Shown piece after piece: positions 18,416-26,025 of a DNA stretch of 64,000 nt. The notes below the pieces were generated by a model. That model ran no database searches and was not told where the DNA came from. It was given only the letters and a program-made list of their open reading frames with translations. Position 1 is the stretch's first letter. Every line of letters starts with the position of its first letter. The stretch is from Alphaproteobacteria bacterium (GTDB lineage: Bacteria; Pseudomonadota; Alphaproteobacteria; Micropepsales; Micropepsaceae), in contig JAJPHG010000037.1 in assembly GCA_021325375.1 (NCBI GenBank), positions 62,001 to 126,000 on the forward strand. The letters run 5' to 3'. Position numbers and translations under genes: made by a program.

Positions 18416-19288
18416 ATGCCCGAGCTTCCCGAAGTCGAGACCGTGATGACCGGCCTCAAGCCCGCATTGGAAGGCCGCGTTTTCACGCATGTCGAGACGC
18501 GGCGCGGCGATCTGCGCATCCCGTTTCCCAAAGGCTTCGCCAAGCGGCTGACCGGACGGCGCGTGACGCGGCTGTGGCGGCGGGCGAAATACATCATGGT
18601 GGAGCTCGATGGCGGCGAGACGCTGGTCATCCATCTGGGCATGAGCGGCAGCATGAGCGTCTATGCACAGGGCGCGGACCGCAAGCTCGGCGAGTTCTAT
18701 TACGAGCGCGCGGATGACGGCGCGGGCACGGGCAAGCATGATCACGTCGTCTTCGACACCGACGCGCCTGCGCGCATCGTGTTCAACGACCATCGCCGCT
18801 TCGGGCTGATGACCTTGATCGGCACCGAGGCCATCGGCGCGCACAAGCTGTTCAAGGACGTCGGCGTCGAGCCGCTGTCGGCGGAATTCGATGCGGCGTT
18901 CCTTAGCCAGGCGCTCAAGAACAAGAAGACGCCGATCAAATCCGCCCTGCTCGACCAGCGCATCATCGCGGGCCTGGGCAACATCTATGTCTGCGAGGCG
19001 CTATGGCGCGCGAGGATCTCGCCCAGGCGCCTGGCGCGGCGCGTCAGGCCCGGGGAGATCGAAACGCTCGTGCGCGAGATCAAGGCGGTGCTGCGCGAGG
19101 CGGTGAAGGCCGGCGGCTCGTCCTTGCGCGACCACAAGCAGGTCTCCGGCGAGCTCGGCTATTTCCAGCACCGCTTCGCCGTCTACGACCGCGCGAACAA
19201 GCTCTGCCAACGCAAGGACGGCGGCACGATCAAGCGCATCGTGCAGAGCGGACGATCGAGCTTCTATTGCCCGGTGTGCCAGAGGTAG
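18416..19288 (+). CDS. mutM: Formamidopyrimidine-DNA glycosylase (bifunctional DNA glycosylase/AP lyase)
   Basis: A 290-residue base-excision enzyme that removes 8-oxoguanine and other oxidised purines. The N-terminus PELPEVET provides the catalytic Pro2 and Glu3, and the helix-two-turn-helix DNA-binding part includes [20 protein letters not shown]. The C-terminal zinc finger is unusual: the second pair CPVC is present, but the first half reads [10 protein letters not shown], where the second cysteine expected in the family seems replaced. GGAAT precedes the ATG. Divergent from ubiE. Confidence 0.95.
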   Translation: MPELPEVETVMTGLKPALEGRVFTHVETRRGDLRIPFPKGFAKRLTGRRVTRLWRRAKYIMVELDGGETLVIHLGMSGSMSVYAQGADRKLGEFYYERADDGAGTGKHDHVVFDTDAPARIVFNDHRRFGLMTLIGTEAIGAHKLFKDVGVEPLSAEFDAAFLSQALKNKKTPIKSALLDQRIIAGLGNIYVCEALWRARISPRRLARRVRPGEIETLVREIKAVLREAVKAGGSSLRDHKQVSGELGYFQHRFAVYDRANKLCQRKDGGTIKRIVQSGRSSFYCPVCQR

Positions 19289-19293
19289 GCACC

Positions 19294-19334
19294 AACAAAA
19301 ACGGCCCGCGAGGTCCGATGAGTCCTCGCGAGCC
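19294..19334 (-). terminator. Strong minus-strand intrinsic terminator
   Basis: The arms GGCCCGCGAGG (19303-19313) and CCTCGCGAGCC (19324-19334) pair almost perfectly around a 10-base loop. Read on the minus strand, a run of five T in GTTTTTGTT follows. The plus strand has no T-run, so it does not serve mutM. It implies a minus-strand transcript coming from 19335 onward. Confidence 0.85.
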
Positions 19335-19610
19335 GTCCAGGGGCTTCATGGCCCACGACGTTCCAGCCGGCCGGCCCAGGTCCTTTTGAGGGTCGCAACG
19401 ACAACGGCGCTTTCGCGTCGTCCACGGGCTTCGCGGAAAAACTCCGCATGGGTGCGCGTGAGCCGACACCCTTGCCCTGTATGAGCCCACGCGTTCCTCG
19501 GATCGGCGCCATCGGACGGCCGAACCCGAGACCGCGATGAAAGACGGTCATGCTTGGTCCGTGCAACTATTCAGGGAGTAATTTGGTGCGTGCAATCGAG
19601 AGTTCAAGGG
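19335..19610 (-). other. Probable small transcript of unknown kind upstream of the terminator
   Basis: This stretch has no annotated gene but ends in the strong terminator at 19294-19334. One minus-strand frame is open for 75 codons and stops at 19346, 12 bases before the hairpin, which looks like a normal gene end. However, it contains no ATG, GTG or TTG. A second frame with ATGs runs through the terminator and so is unlikely. A weak TTGAAC (19602-19607) could be a -35 box. It is either a small RNA or a small protein with an unusual or lost start. Confidence 0.4.
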
Positions 19611-19656
19611 GCAAAAGTGTAATTATTTTAAGCACTTAGGATCTACGATGCCATTG

Positions 19657-19728
19657 CTTCGACAAGCTCAGCATAGGGGCCGTTGCAGTGTGCCGTCTGC
19701 ACCACCCCTCACCCTGAGCTTGTCGAAG
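19657..19728. repeat. Inverted repeat, CTTCGACAAGCTCAG family, copy 1
   Basis: CTTCGACAAGCTCAG (19657-19671) and CTGAGCTTGTCGAAG (19714-19728) are perfect 15-base inverted arms. A partial third copy, GAGCTTGTCGAGG, follows immediately. A relative with a slightly different core lies at 36449-36519. Such palindromes are widespread in intergenic DNA of proteobacteria. Confidence 0.85.
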
Positions 19729-19758
19729 GGTGAGCTTGTCGAGGCGTTGAACCGCCGT

Positions 19759-20126
19759 TCAAACCAGATTGATCTGCCACGACACGCCGAAGCGGTCGTT
19801 GCACCAGGCGAATTTGCGGCTGAAGCCGTAATTGTTCGGCGGCATCAGCACCTTGCCGCCCGCACTCAGTGCGGCGAAGAGCTTGTCGAGCTGCGCTTCG
19901 TCGGCGCATTCCACGAACAGCGAGATCGCGGCGTGAACGTGAAATCGTGTTTCGCCGGGCTGTCGAACGCCCGGTACTCGCGGCCGCGCAGGGTGAACGC
20001 GGCGCGCTGCACGCCGCCGTCCGGCCTGCGCTCCATGGCCGAAATCTCGCCGCCCAGAAGTGCTATGTAGAACTCGACCGCTTCCGCCGCCTTGCCTTCG
20101 AACATCAGGAATGGGGTGACGCTCAT
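19759..20126 (-). pseudogene. VOC (PhnB-like) family protein gene with a frameshift
   Basis: From the ATG at 20126 (GGAGGGACT just upstream) the frame reads MSVTPFLMFEGKAAEAVEFY and continues as a PhnB-type VOC protein to about HDFTFTP. After about 19930 the family-like sequence (AISLFVECADEAQLDKLF, then NDRFGVSWQINLV) continues only in another frame and stops at 19759. One missing base in the ACGCCGCGATC stretch explains this; the repaired protein would be 122 residues, a normal size. It is the last gene of the ArsR operon, overlapping the SRPBCC stop by 4 bases. It may be a real lesion or a sequencing error. Confidence 0.75.
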
Positions 20127-20587
20127 AGTCCCTCCGGCCATTTCGTCGAGCCTGCGAGCGGCTCTCCGGTCTCCAGCATGCTTTTAAGGCTCGCCAGCAC
20201 CATCGGCCAGCCCTCGCCCACCGCGCCGATGAGCCTGGAATTGTCGACGTCCATCTCGTGCGTCAGCGTGAGCTTGACCGTGTCGCCCTGCTGCTCCAGC
20301 ACATAGGTGAGGCGCGAGAATCCTTCCGCGCGCATTTCGGGGAATTTGTCGCTCTCCTTGCGCCAGGTGAGCGCGAGCCTGCGCGGCCGGTCGGCTTCCA
20401 GGATCTCGCCCGAATCCCACAGCCGCCCATCCGGCGTATAGGCGCCCCAGGACGCGCCGCGCCTCCATTCCGATCTCTGCGTGGTCCCGGCCCAATAGCG
20501 GCGCGTGAATTCGGGCTTGGTGAGCGCCTCCCAGACCTTGTCCGCGCTCGCCCTGATATACGTCACATAGACGAACTTCGTGCCCAT
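20123..20587 (-). CDS. SRPBCC (AHSA1-like) family protein, second copy
   Basis: A 154-residue START-like protein, FVYVTYIRASADKVWEALTKPEFTRRYW at the N-terminus and EGWPMVLASLKSMLETG near the C-terminus, as in Bet v1/AHSA1-type proteins encoded beside ArsR regulators. It is clearly a paralogue of the gene at 20590-21042. The ATG at 20587 lies two bases after the previous stop; a GTG at 20593 overlaps it. The ligand is unknown. Confidence 0.88.
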   Translation of the reverse strand: MGTKFVYVTYIRASADKVWEALTKPEFTRRYWAGTTQRSEWRRGASWGAYTPDGRLWDSGEILEADRPRRLALTWRKESDKFPEMRAEGFSRLTYVLEQQGDTVKLTLTHEMDVDNSRLIGAVGEGWPMVLASLKSMLETGEPLAGSTKWPEGL

Positions 20588-20589
20588 GC

Positions 20590-21042
20590 TCACACCTTGG
20601 CGCGCTGATGCGTGATCGGGGGCACGCTGCCGGTCTCGAGCAGCGATTTGAGCGCAGAGAGGATCTTGGGCCAGCCGCCGGACACCGCCTCGATCAGCTT
20701 GGAGTTCTCGCGCTCGATGGAATGGGTGATGGTCAGCTTCGTCGTCTCGCCGTCTTCCTCCAGCGTCATCAGGCAGTGGCCATAGCCCTCCTCGCGCAGC
20801 TCGGGGCGGAACTCGTTGCGCCATTTGATCGCGAGGCGATGCGGCGGATCGCTTTCCATTATCTCGCCGCTGTCGGCGGTGCGGCCGTCCTCGAACACGA
20901 TGCGCCAGGGCGAGCCTTTGCGGAAATCGCTGTCCTGATGCATGCCGAACCAGAATTTGCGCTGGAACTGCGGCGTGGTGAACGCTTCCCAGATCTTTTC
21001 GGGCGTCGCGCGGATGTAGGTGACATAGACGAACTGGCTCAT
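20590..21042 (-). CDS. SRPBCC (AHSA1-like) family protein, first copy
   Basis: A 150-residue START-like protein: MSQFVYVTYIRATPEKIWEAFTTPQFQRKFW opens with the same pattern as its downstream neighbour, and SGGWPKILSALKSLLETG closes it. Proteins of this type usually bind a hydrophobic ligand and are co-encoded with an ArsR repressor. The ATG overlaps the arsR-type stop (ATGA), so translation is coupled. No function can be assigned. Confidence 0.88.
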   Translation of the reverse strand: MSQFVYVTYIRATPEKIWEAFTTPQFQRKFWFGMHQDSDFRKGSPWRIVFEDGRTADSGEIMESDPPHRLAIKWRNEFRPELREEGYGHCLMTLEEDGETTKLTITHSIERENSKLIEAVSGGWPKILSALKSLLETGSVPPITHQRAKV

Positions 21043-21359
21043 GTGTCTTCCCTTTCGAGGCTTTTCTTGAGGTCGCTCAGCGCGCGCAGCCGCCCGCGCT
21101 CGAACTTGCCGATCCAGCGGTCGGCGATGTCGAAGATCGGCACGGGATTGATGAAGTGCAGCTTCTCGCGCCCGCGCCATTGCGTGGCGACGAGGTTCGC
21201 AGCCTCCAAGATGTCGAGATGCTTCGTCACCGCCTGGCGCGACATCTCCAGTCCCTCGCACAATTCGCCCAACGTCTGACCGTTCTTGTTGTGGAGCCGG
21301 TCCAGCAGCTGGCGCCGGCTCTTGTCCGCCAACGCCTTGAACGCGGCATCCATGCTCAT
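21039..21359 (-). CDS. ArsR/SmtB family transcriptional regulator
   Basis: A 106-residue winged-helix repressor: MDAAFKALADKSRRQLLDRLHNKNGQTLGELCEGLEMSRQAVTKHLDILEAANLV covers the whole fold with the recognition helix SRQAVTKHL. No ELCVCDL metal site is present, so it belongs to the metal-independent group usually found with SRPBCC genes. It heads the operon 21359-19759. The promoter just upstream contains a 16-base palindrome likely to be its own operator. Confidence 0.92.
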   Translation of the reverse strand: MSMDAAFKALADKSRRQLLDRLHNKNGQTLGELCEGLEMSRQAVTKHLDILEAANLVATQWRGREKLHFINPVPIFDIADRWIGKFERGRLRALSDLKKSLEREDT

Positions 21360-21364
21360 GCGCC

Positions 21365-21394
21365 TTTATAGGCAACCATTTGGTTGCATGTCAA
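21365..21394 (-). promoter_or_regulatory. ArsR operon promoter with operator in the spacer
   Basis: Read on the minus strand, TTGACA (21389-21394) and TATAAA (21365-21370) are separated by 18 bases. The perfect palindrome GCAACCATTTGGTTGC (21372-21387) fills the spacer, so a bound repressor would block RNA polymerase. The -10 box ends only 5 bases before the ATG at 21359, so transcription should start at or next to the start codon. Confidence 0.8.
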
Positions 21395-21415
21395 GAGGCC
21401 GCTAAAAAGACGCCC

Positions 21416-21832
21416 ATGCTTCGCATCACACCCGCGATCTCGATCGCCGAATCCGAACTGGAAGAGAGCTTCATCGCCTCCGCCGGCCCGGGCGGCCAGA
21501 ACGTCAACAAGGTCGCGACCGCGGTGCAGCTTCGCTTCGACGTCGTGCGCTCGCCGTCCCTGCCCGAGCCGGTGCGCCTGCGCCTGATCGCGCTGTCGGG
21601 CACGCGGCTGACCAAGGACGGCGTGCTGGTGATCACCGGCCGCCAATACCGCACGCAGGAGCGCAACCGCGCCGATGTCCGCGCGCGGCTCGTCGAGCTG
21701 ATCCGCGAGGCCGCCGTGATCCCCAAGAAGCGCAGACCCACCAGGCCGACGCGCGCATCCAAGGAGCGCCGCCTCGAAGGCAAGAAGCGCCATGCGAGCC
21801 TGAAGAAAGCGCGAGGCCGCCCGGATGTCTGA
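21416..21832 (+). CDS. arfB: Alternative ribosome-rescue factor / aminoacyl-tRNA hydrolase ArfB
   Basis: A 138-residue peptidyl-tRNA hydrolase that frees ribosomes stalled on non-stop messages. The catalytic GGQ lies in SAGPGGQNVNKVATAVQLRF, and the long basic C-terminal tail (PKKRRPTRPTRASKERR, then KKRHASLKKARGR) is the part that enters the empty mRNA channel. The start at 21416 gives the usual length; an upstream TTG at 21380 overlaps the ArsR operator and is unlikely. The next small gene starts 8 bases before its stop. Confidence 0.93.
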   Translation: MLRITPAISIAESELEESFIASAGPGGQNVNKVATAVQLRFDVVRSPSLPEPVRLRLIALSGTRLTKDGVLVITGRQYRTQERNRADVRARLVELIREAAVIPKKRRPTRPTRASKERRLEGKKRHASLKKARGRPDV

Positions 21833-22004
21833 GGACGAGGACGACGCCCGGCGCTCGCGCACGAACCTCATCGTCCTTGCCGCGGTCGTGGCGCTGGTCT
21901 TGCTCGGCATCGTCCTGGTGAAGGCGATGAAATACTATTCGGACATGCAGGACTGCGCCGCGGCCGGACACCGCGACTGTCAGCCCGTCGACACGGGCCA
22001 ATAA
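21825..22004 (+). CDS. Small single-pass membrane protein
   Basis: A 59-residue reading frame that starts inside the last codons of arfB (8-base overlap). It has an acidic N-terminus ([12 protein letters not shown]), one hydrophobic helix from [18 protein letters not shown], and a short tail with two cysteines ([10 protein letters not shown]). Codon use is GC-rich at third positions, as in its neighbours, and the overlap suggests translational coupling. I do not recognise a family; the tail would lie in the periplasm if the acidic end is inside. Confidence 0.6.
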   Translation: MSEDEDDARRSRTNLIVLAAVVALVLLGIVLVKAMKYYSDMQDCAAAGHRDCQPVDTGQ

Positions 22005-22045
22005 CCTCGCTAGGGATGCGCCCCGAAAAACGAAAGCCCTGCCCC

Positions 22046-22822
22046 ATGGAATACCAGAACATCCTGACCAAGATCGAAGACGGCGTCGGCCTGATCACGC
22101 TGAACCGGCCCAAGGCGCTCAACGCGCTGAACAGCGAATTGCTCCGCGAGCTCATCGAGGTGCTGGAGGGCTGGGATCGCGGCACGGAGGTGCGCTGCAT
22201 CGTCATCACCGGCTCCGAGCGCGCCTTCGCCGCCGGCGCCGACATCAAGGAGATGGCGCCGCAATCCTACATGGACATGTACAAGGCCAATTTCTTCGCC
22301 GACGCCAACGACCGCATCAGCGCGATCAGGAAGCCCGTCATCGCCGCCGTCGCCGGTTACGCGCTGGGCGGAGGCTGCGAGCTGGCCATGCTCTGCGACG
22401 TCATCATCGCCGCCGACACCGCCAAGTTCGGCCAGCCCGAGATCATTCTGGGCGTCATGCCCGGCATCGGCGGCACGCAGCGCCTGACCCGCTATGTCGG
22501 CAAATCCAAGGCGATGGAGATGTGCCTGACGGGGCGCAACATGGACGCGGCCGAGGCCGAGCGCGCCGGCCTGGTCAGCCGCGTCGTGCCTGCGGCCGAG
22601 CTCGTCGCCGAAGCGATGAAGGCCGCCAAGACGATCGCCGAGCGCTCCGTCCCCATCGCGATGATGACCAAGGAGACGGTCAACCGCGCCTATGAGACGA
22701 CCTTGTCCGAGGGCGTGCGCTTCGAGCGCCGCGTGTTCCATTCGATGTTCGCGACGCACGACCAGAAGGAAGGCATGTCCGCCTTCTCCGAGAAGCGCAA
22801 GCCGGGGTTCAAGGACGAGTAG
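22046..22822 (+). CDS. Enoyl-CoA hydratase
   Basis: A 258-residue crotonase-fold enzyme of fatty-acid beta-oxidation. [11 protein letters not shown] contains the first oxyanion-hole glycine/alanine motif with the A-G-A-D-I-K-E signature, and [13 protein letters not shown] contains the second with the catalytic Glu. [19 protein letters not shown] has the second catalytic Glu. Start chosen at 22046 ([11 protein letters not shown]) rather than an upstream ATG at 22016. In alphaproteobacteria this gene usually sits between mutM and rpsT-dnaA, as here. Confidence 0.95.
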   Translation: MEYQNILTKIEDGVGLITLNRPKALNALNSELLRELIEVLEGWDRGTEVRCIVITGSERAFAAGADIKEMAPQSYMDMYKANFFADANDRISAIRKPVIAAVAGYALGGGCELAMLCDVIIAADTAKFGQPEIILGVMPGIGGTQRLTRYVGKSKAMEMCLTGRNMDAAEAERAGLVSRVVPAAELVAEAMKAAKTIAERSVPIAMMTKETVNRAYETTLSEGVRFERRVFHSMFATHDQKEGMSAFSEKRKPGFKDE

Positions 22823-22853
22823 TTTTTTCCTCCCCCGCTTTGCGGCGGAGGAA

Positions 22854-23582
22854 TTATTTGTACTCCACGTACCTCGGCGCCCCATCGAGCACGTGGCTGC
22901 TCAGGAACGTCCACACCCGGTCGTGGAAGTCACCCGGCACGTCCTTGTAGGAATGCCTGCGGCCATCAAGGAAGTTGAGCTCGGCCGGAAAGCCGGCCTC
23001 TGTCAGAACGTGCTGGGTCGTGCGCACCGAGGCCGCGGAGAAATATTCGTCCTGGTCGCCGACCCACATCGCGATCGGGATCTTGCGCGCGGCGAAGTCC
23101 ATCGCCTTGTACTCGGCCGGCCGCCGCCAGCCGCCGGCGTGGAATGCGGCCGCGGCGAAATACTCGGACTCCAGCATCGCCAGGGTCAGCGTGTAGACCG
23201 CCCCGCCCGACTGGCCGAAGACATAGAGCCTTCGGAAATCGACCGGGTGCGTTGCCGCCACGGCCGCGATCAGCGCGTGGATATAGCCCGGCCCATCCTC
23301 GTGCAGATCCCAGCCGGCATCCTGGTGCAGCGAATCCGGCGCCAGCAGGATGATCCCCTGGGCCGCCCCCTCGTCATGCCATTGCTCGGCCATGAATAGT
23401 CCGTTGCCGCCCGAGCCGTGCAGCAGCAGGACCAGCGGCGCGGGCGCGGTGGCGCGGTCGGGGATCTGGAGATAGTAGGTCCGGTCGTGCCCGGCATAGC
23501 GCAGGGAGCTTTTGACGATGGTTTCGGCGCAAGCGGGTGCCGCGAACGTCAGGATCAGGAGAAGCGCGATATATCTGGCCAT
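22854..23582 (-). CDS. Secreted PHB depolymerase/LpqC-type esterase
   Basis: A 242-residue alpha/beta hydrolase with a Sec signal peptide (MARYIALLLILTFAAPACA). LVLLLHGSGGNG is the oxyanion region, VFGQSGGAVY holds the nucleophile serine, GDQDEYF the acid and GRRHSYKD the histidine. The family includes polyhydroxybutyrate depolymerase-like and feruloyl esterase-like enzymes; the substrate is not predictable. It is inserted on the opposite strand between ech and rpsT. Confidence 0.85.
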   Translation of the reverse strand: MARYIALLLILTFAAPACAETIVKSSLRYAGHDRTYYLQIPDRATAPAPLVLLLHGSGGNGLFMAEQWHDEGAAQGIILLAPDSLHQDAGWDLHEDGPGYIHALIAAVAATHPVDFRRLYVFGQSGGAVYTLTLAMLESEYFAAAAFHAGGWRRPAEYKAMDFAARKIPIAMWVGDQDEYFSAASVRTTQHVLTEAGFPAELNFLDGRRHSYKDVPGDFHDRVWTFLSSHVLDGAPRYVEYK

Positions 23583-23721
23583 GGCGCAAGCTTCGGGCAG
23601 CCCCGCCCCTCGCCTCAACTCACGTCTTGCGGAAGCGGCCTCACAAGCGCGGCACCGCATTGACCGGGAAGGCCGCGCGGGCTAAAGACCCCGCCTCCCA
23701 AAGGACTATCAAGGACCGCCG

Positions 23722-23988
23722 ATGCCCAATATCGCCTCCGCCAAGAAGCGCACCCGCACCACCGCCAAGCGCACCCTCATCAACCATTCCCGCAAGACCC
23801 GCGTGCGCGGCTTCGTGCGGAAGGTCGAGGAGGCGCTGGCCAAGGGCGATGCCAAGGCGGCCCAGGCGGCGCTGAAGGCGGCCGAGCCCGAGATCATGCG
23901 CGGCGTCTCCAAGGGCGTGATCCACAAGAATGCCGGTGCGCGCAAGGTGTCGCGTCTGACCAAGCGCTTGGCGAAGCTGGCGAAATAG
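23722..23988 (+). CDS. rpsT: 30S ribosomal protein S20
   Basis: An 88-residue basic protein that binds 16S rRNA early in small-subunit assembly. [39 protein letters not shown] and [23 protein letters not shown] are the standard S20 blocks. AGGACCGCCG precedes the ATG. A weak hairpin with CGGCC/GGCCG arms lies 30-50 bases after the stop. Located directly upstream of dnaA, as in most alphaproteobacteria. Confidence 0.98.
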   Translation: MPNIASAKKRTRTTAKRTLINHSRKTRVRGFVRKVEEALAKGDAKAAQAALKAAEPEIMRGVSKGVIHKNAGARKVSRLTKRLAKLAK

Positions 23989-24613
23989 GCTCCGGCTCCG
24001 CCGCCGCGCCCGGCCTGCTTTTCGTGGCGGGCCGTTTCCCAAGTAAAATCAATCGCTTTTATTGTCCGTATGCAGATGTGTCATCGAAACGACACTAAAT
24101 TCATACACCAGCTTCCGCCTAAGTGATTGATTCGGCGGGAATAGGATTTTCCGTATACGTCACAAAGGGTTGTGAGCGAATCATTTTCTTCATAGTCACC
24201 TTTCGTTCTCCTTGTCCAGCGGTTTTGGATCATGCAAATTAACCGAGTTACTGGTCATGAGAGCTGAAATGTCGAAGACAAAGAACAATAAAATCAGAGT
24301 GTTCGATCGTTTCGAGGCCTTTGGCGCGCTCTCGTACAGTAATCCCTAAACAAAATATCGACGAAGACTGGAGACGGGTGCGGCCCAATGGTCGCGCCAT
24401 GGTTAACTGTCGTCTTTTCGGCACGGGCAGACATCGAATGACTTGCGGGGACCCGGACCGAAGGCGCCACGAGCGAGAGGGAGCAACAATGAGACGAGGA
24501 CGGGTGGGCTGCTGAGGCAGTGAAGGGGACGGCCGGGGGACACTCCGGCAAAGAAAAAGGCTCGCCGGCCCAAGCGACAAACGCTGGCCGGACAAGAAGC
24601 AGGATGTTGGGAC
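23989..24613. other. AT-rich rpsT-dnaA intergenic region (dnaA promoter region)
   Basis: 625 bases without a gene. From about 24050 to 24360 the base composition is visibly more AT-rich than anywhere else nearby. It contains a perfect palindrome TCACAA-AGGG-TTGTGA (24160-24175) and two GANTC sites (24129-24133 and 24178-24182), the CcrM methylation target that controls dnaA in some alphaproteobacteria. I found no good 9-base DnaA box and no TTAA-7-TTAA CtrA site, so calling it oriC is not justified. Confidence 0.6.
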
Positions 24614-26023
24614 ATGGTTGAGATGACTGGGAAGACGACGGGCCCGGAATGGCCCGCCGCGTGGGCGGTGGCGCGCGAGAAGCTGCGCCGCGAACTGGGC
24701 GATGGGATCTTCGACGCGTGGATCAGGCCTCTGACCTTGGAGGCCTATGACCGGGATGAGGTGCGCATCGGCGCCACCCTGTCCTTCATGCGCGACCGCG
24801 TAGCCGAGCGCTATGCCGACCGCATCGAGCGCGCCTTGCAGGCAGCGGGCGCGACACCCGCCTCGGTGGCCATCGTCGTCACCAAGCCGCAGGTTTCCAT
24901 CGGCGGCAACGTCGCCCGCGAGCGCGCCGCCGCGGTGGCGAGCCACGTGCCGGCGCGCGACGAAGCGCCCGACGCGGGCATGGGCCTGTGGACGCGCATG
25001 CTGCATCCCCAGCAGACCTTCGACGGCTTCGTCGCCGGTCCCGCCAACGAGTTCGGCCTGAGCGCCACGCGCGCCTTCGCGGAAGGCCAGAACAACGACT
25101 TTCCGCACCTGTTCATCCATGGCGGGTTCGGCTTCGGCAAGACGCATCTCTTGAACGCAGCGGCGCTCGAGTTCCGCAATCGCGGCAAACGCACGCTGTT
25201 CCTGCGCGCCGAGGATTTCATGCGCCACTTCCTGGGCGCGCTGCACAGGAAGGACACGCTCACCTTCAAGGACGAGTTGCGCACCGCCGAGGTGCTGATC
25301 GTCGACGACCTTCAGCACATCTGCCGCTCGACCGCGACGGCGTCGGAGTTCCTCTACACCGTCAACGCCTTCGCCGACCTGCGCCGGCGCGTGATCATCG
25401 CCGCCGACCGCGCGCCCGGCGCGCTCGAGGGCCTGGGCGCCGACATCAAGTCGCGCCTGGCCGGCGGCCTCGTCATCGCGCTCGGCAAGCCCGACCGGCC
25501 GACGCGGCTGGCCATCCTTAAGCGCCGGGCTCAGGACTTTGCCAAGCTCCGTCCCGAGGTCGTTCTGCCGCACGACGTGCTCGAACGCATCGCCGATATG
25601 GAAGACGCCTCGCCGCGCGAGATGATCGGCGTCTTCACGAAGCTCGCTACCTATGCCGACCTCACCAAAAAGCCGGTGACGTTGACGACCTTGGATGATG
25701 CGGCCGGGCTTCGGCTGACGCCTTCAGCCAAGACCTCCATCGAGGACATCCAGCGCAAGACAGCCGAGTACTACGAACTCGACGTGCGCGATTTCCATTC
25801 GCCCCAGCGCGCGCGCCGCGTGGCGCGGCCGAGGCAGGTGGCGATGTACCTCTCGCGCAAACTCACGACGCGCTCGTTGCCCGAGATCGGCCGGCGCTTC
25901 GGCGGCCGTGACCACACGACCGTGCTGCACGCTTGCCGCAGAGTGGAGGCGCTTTGCGTCGAGGACACGAAGTTCAAGCAGCAAGTCGAGTTTCTCCAAT
26001 CGATGCTGTCGCGTGGTGCCTGA
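24614..26023 (+). CDS. dnaA: Chromosomal replication initiator protein DnaA
   Basis: A 469-residue AAA+ initiator that binds oriC and opens the duplex. Domain I spans about 1-85; domain II is a short linker; domain III has Walker A GFGFGKTHLLNA at about 171-182 and Walker B VLIVDDLQHI at about 226-235; domain IV ends with RRFGGRDHTTVLHACRR, the DnaA-box-binding signature, at about 425-441. The Walker A loop (GFGFGKT) is slightly off the usual GxGLGKT. A second ATG at 24623 is also possible. An orphan nuclease-like gene follows after 2 bases. Confidence 0.97.
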   Translation: MVEMTGKTTGPEWPAAWAVAREKLRRELGDGIFDAWIRPLTLEAYDRDEVRIGATLSFMRDRVAERYADRIERALQAAGATPASVAIVVTKPQVSIGGNVARERAAAVASHVPARDEAPDAGMGLWTRMLHPQQTFDGFVAGPANEFGLSATRAFAEGQNNDFPHLFIHGGFGFGKTHLLNAAALEFRNRGKRTLFLRAEDFMRHFLGALHRKDTLTFKDELRTAEVLIVDDLQHICRSTATASEFLYTVNAFADLRRRVIIAADRAPGALEGLGADIKSRLAGGLVIALGKPDRPTRLAILKRRAQDFAKLRPEVVLPHDVLERIADMEDASPREMIGVFTKLATYADLTKKPVTLTTLDDAAGLRLTPSAKTSIEDIQRKTAEYYELDVRDFHSPQRARRVARPRQVAMYLSRKLTTRSLPEIGRRFGGRDHTTVLHACRRVEALCVEDTKFKQQVEFLQSMLSRGA

Positions 26024-26025
26024 AT

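Noticed and set aside
23989..24613. oriC in the rpsT-dnaA gap
   Set aside because: No convincing DnaA boxes or CtrA sites were found by eye; AT-richness alone is not enough.
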